A DNA stretch of 6,371 bases, from NCBI GenBank assembly GCA_028703735.1, contig JAQVMI010000116.1:1-6371 (forward strand), given 5' to 3'. The stretch is from Candidatus Cloacimonadota bacterium. Lineage in GTDB: Bacteria; Cloacimonadota; Cloacimonadia; Cloacimonadales; Cloacimonadaceae. Under the pieces are notes generated by a model. That model made no database searches. It had not been told where the DNA came from and worked only from the letters and a program-made list of their open reading frames with translations. The position numbers and the translations under genes are program-made. Positions 6,231 to 6,371 of this stretch are shown here, piece by piece. The number at the start of each line of letters is the position of its first letter. Position 1 is the first letter of the stretch.

Positions 6231-6371
6231 ATGAGATTATCGATTGAAAAGAAAGATCTGATTACGCATATACAACATTTGGCTACGATTGTTCCTGCCA
6301 AGAATACATCCTATCTTAACTAATTACCTTATTAATGTGTCTCAGGAAACTAATTCTGTTCGCATTACTGC
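6231..6371 (+). pseudogene. dnaN: dnaN (DNA polymerase III beta sliding clamp), 5' end, frame broken
   Basis: This is the start of the replicative sliding clamp, a ring-shaped dimer that tethers polymerase III to DNA; the family is about 370 residues and the rest lies beyond the right edge. Seen: MRLSIEKKDLITHIQHLATI followed by VPAKNTS, the usual DnaN opening, but the frame then reads YLN and stops at TAA 6321-6323. The +1 frame from 6310 continues as PILTNYLINV and SQETNSVRIT to the edge, exactly the expected next strand (compare the T-x-PIL motif of known DnaN). Only one base (6309) separates Thr26 (ACA) from the Pro codon where three are expected, so two bases are missing, easily explained by loss of one TC unit. 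The gene is normally essential and the sequence is otherwise well conserved, so a sequencing or assembly error is the most likely cause; true decay with a second dnaN elsewhere is the alternative. RBS AGAGG lies 5 nt before the ATG. Confidence 0.85.

Noticed and set aside
6306..6323. Programmed +1 frameshift in dnaN
   Set aside because: No recognisable +1 slippery site or stimulatory element at the break, and dnaN is not a known recoded gene. A 2-nt loss restores the family spacing (NTSPIL), whereas a +1 skip would leave the protein one residue short.

Overview
The window comes from an AT-rich Gram-negative bacterium with an outer membrane. A lipoprotein lipobox, a very long cysteine-free beta-rich exported protein and a UmuD-type SOS protease point that way. 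The style of the large surface protein, and possible promoters of the form TTG-N15-18-TAnnTTT, suggest the Fibrobacterota-Chlorobiota-Bacteroidota superphylum, possibly Candidatus Cloacimonadota. This placement is inference from gene style only; no rRNA or other decisive marker is present.

Layout. From about 5490 down to position 1 a single minus-strand gene group is read leftwards: a TPR-repeat lipoprotein (5432-4251), a umuD-like self-cleaving protease (4203-3757), a 1105-residue predicted outer-membrane/surface beta protein (3752-435), and the first 146 residues of a TauE/SafE (TSUP) membrane permease (438 to beyond the left edge). The last three are tightly packed: a 4-nt gap, then an ATGA stop/start overlap. 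The 47-nt gap between the lipoprotein gene and umuD holds a perfect 11-bp GC-rich hairpin. A 298-nt divergent intergenic region (5433-5730) carries candidate promoters for both directions. Rightwards lie an HU-family nucleoid protein (5731-6006), a hairpin terminator (6034-6059), a 224-nt spacer with a candidate promoter, and the beginning of dnaN, the DNA polymerase III sliding clamp (6231 to beyond the right edge). The dnaN reading frame is broken about 80 nt after its start by a net 2-nt loss.

How the genes fit. The right side is chromosome-maintenance housekeeping (HU, DnaN). The left side is an envelope-directed gene group (lipoprotein, outer-membrane protein, inner-membrane permease) with a DNA-damage protein embedded in it and no umuC beside it. 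The most notable points are the umuD without umuC and its unusual leader, the surface protein with a duplicated module and repeated glycine motifs, and the broken dnaN frame. I see no tRNA, rRNA, CRISPR array, insertion sequence or phage gene.
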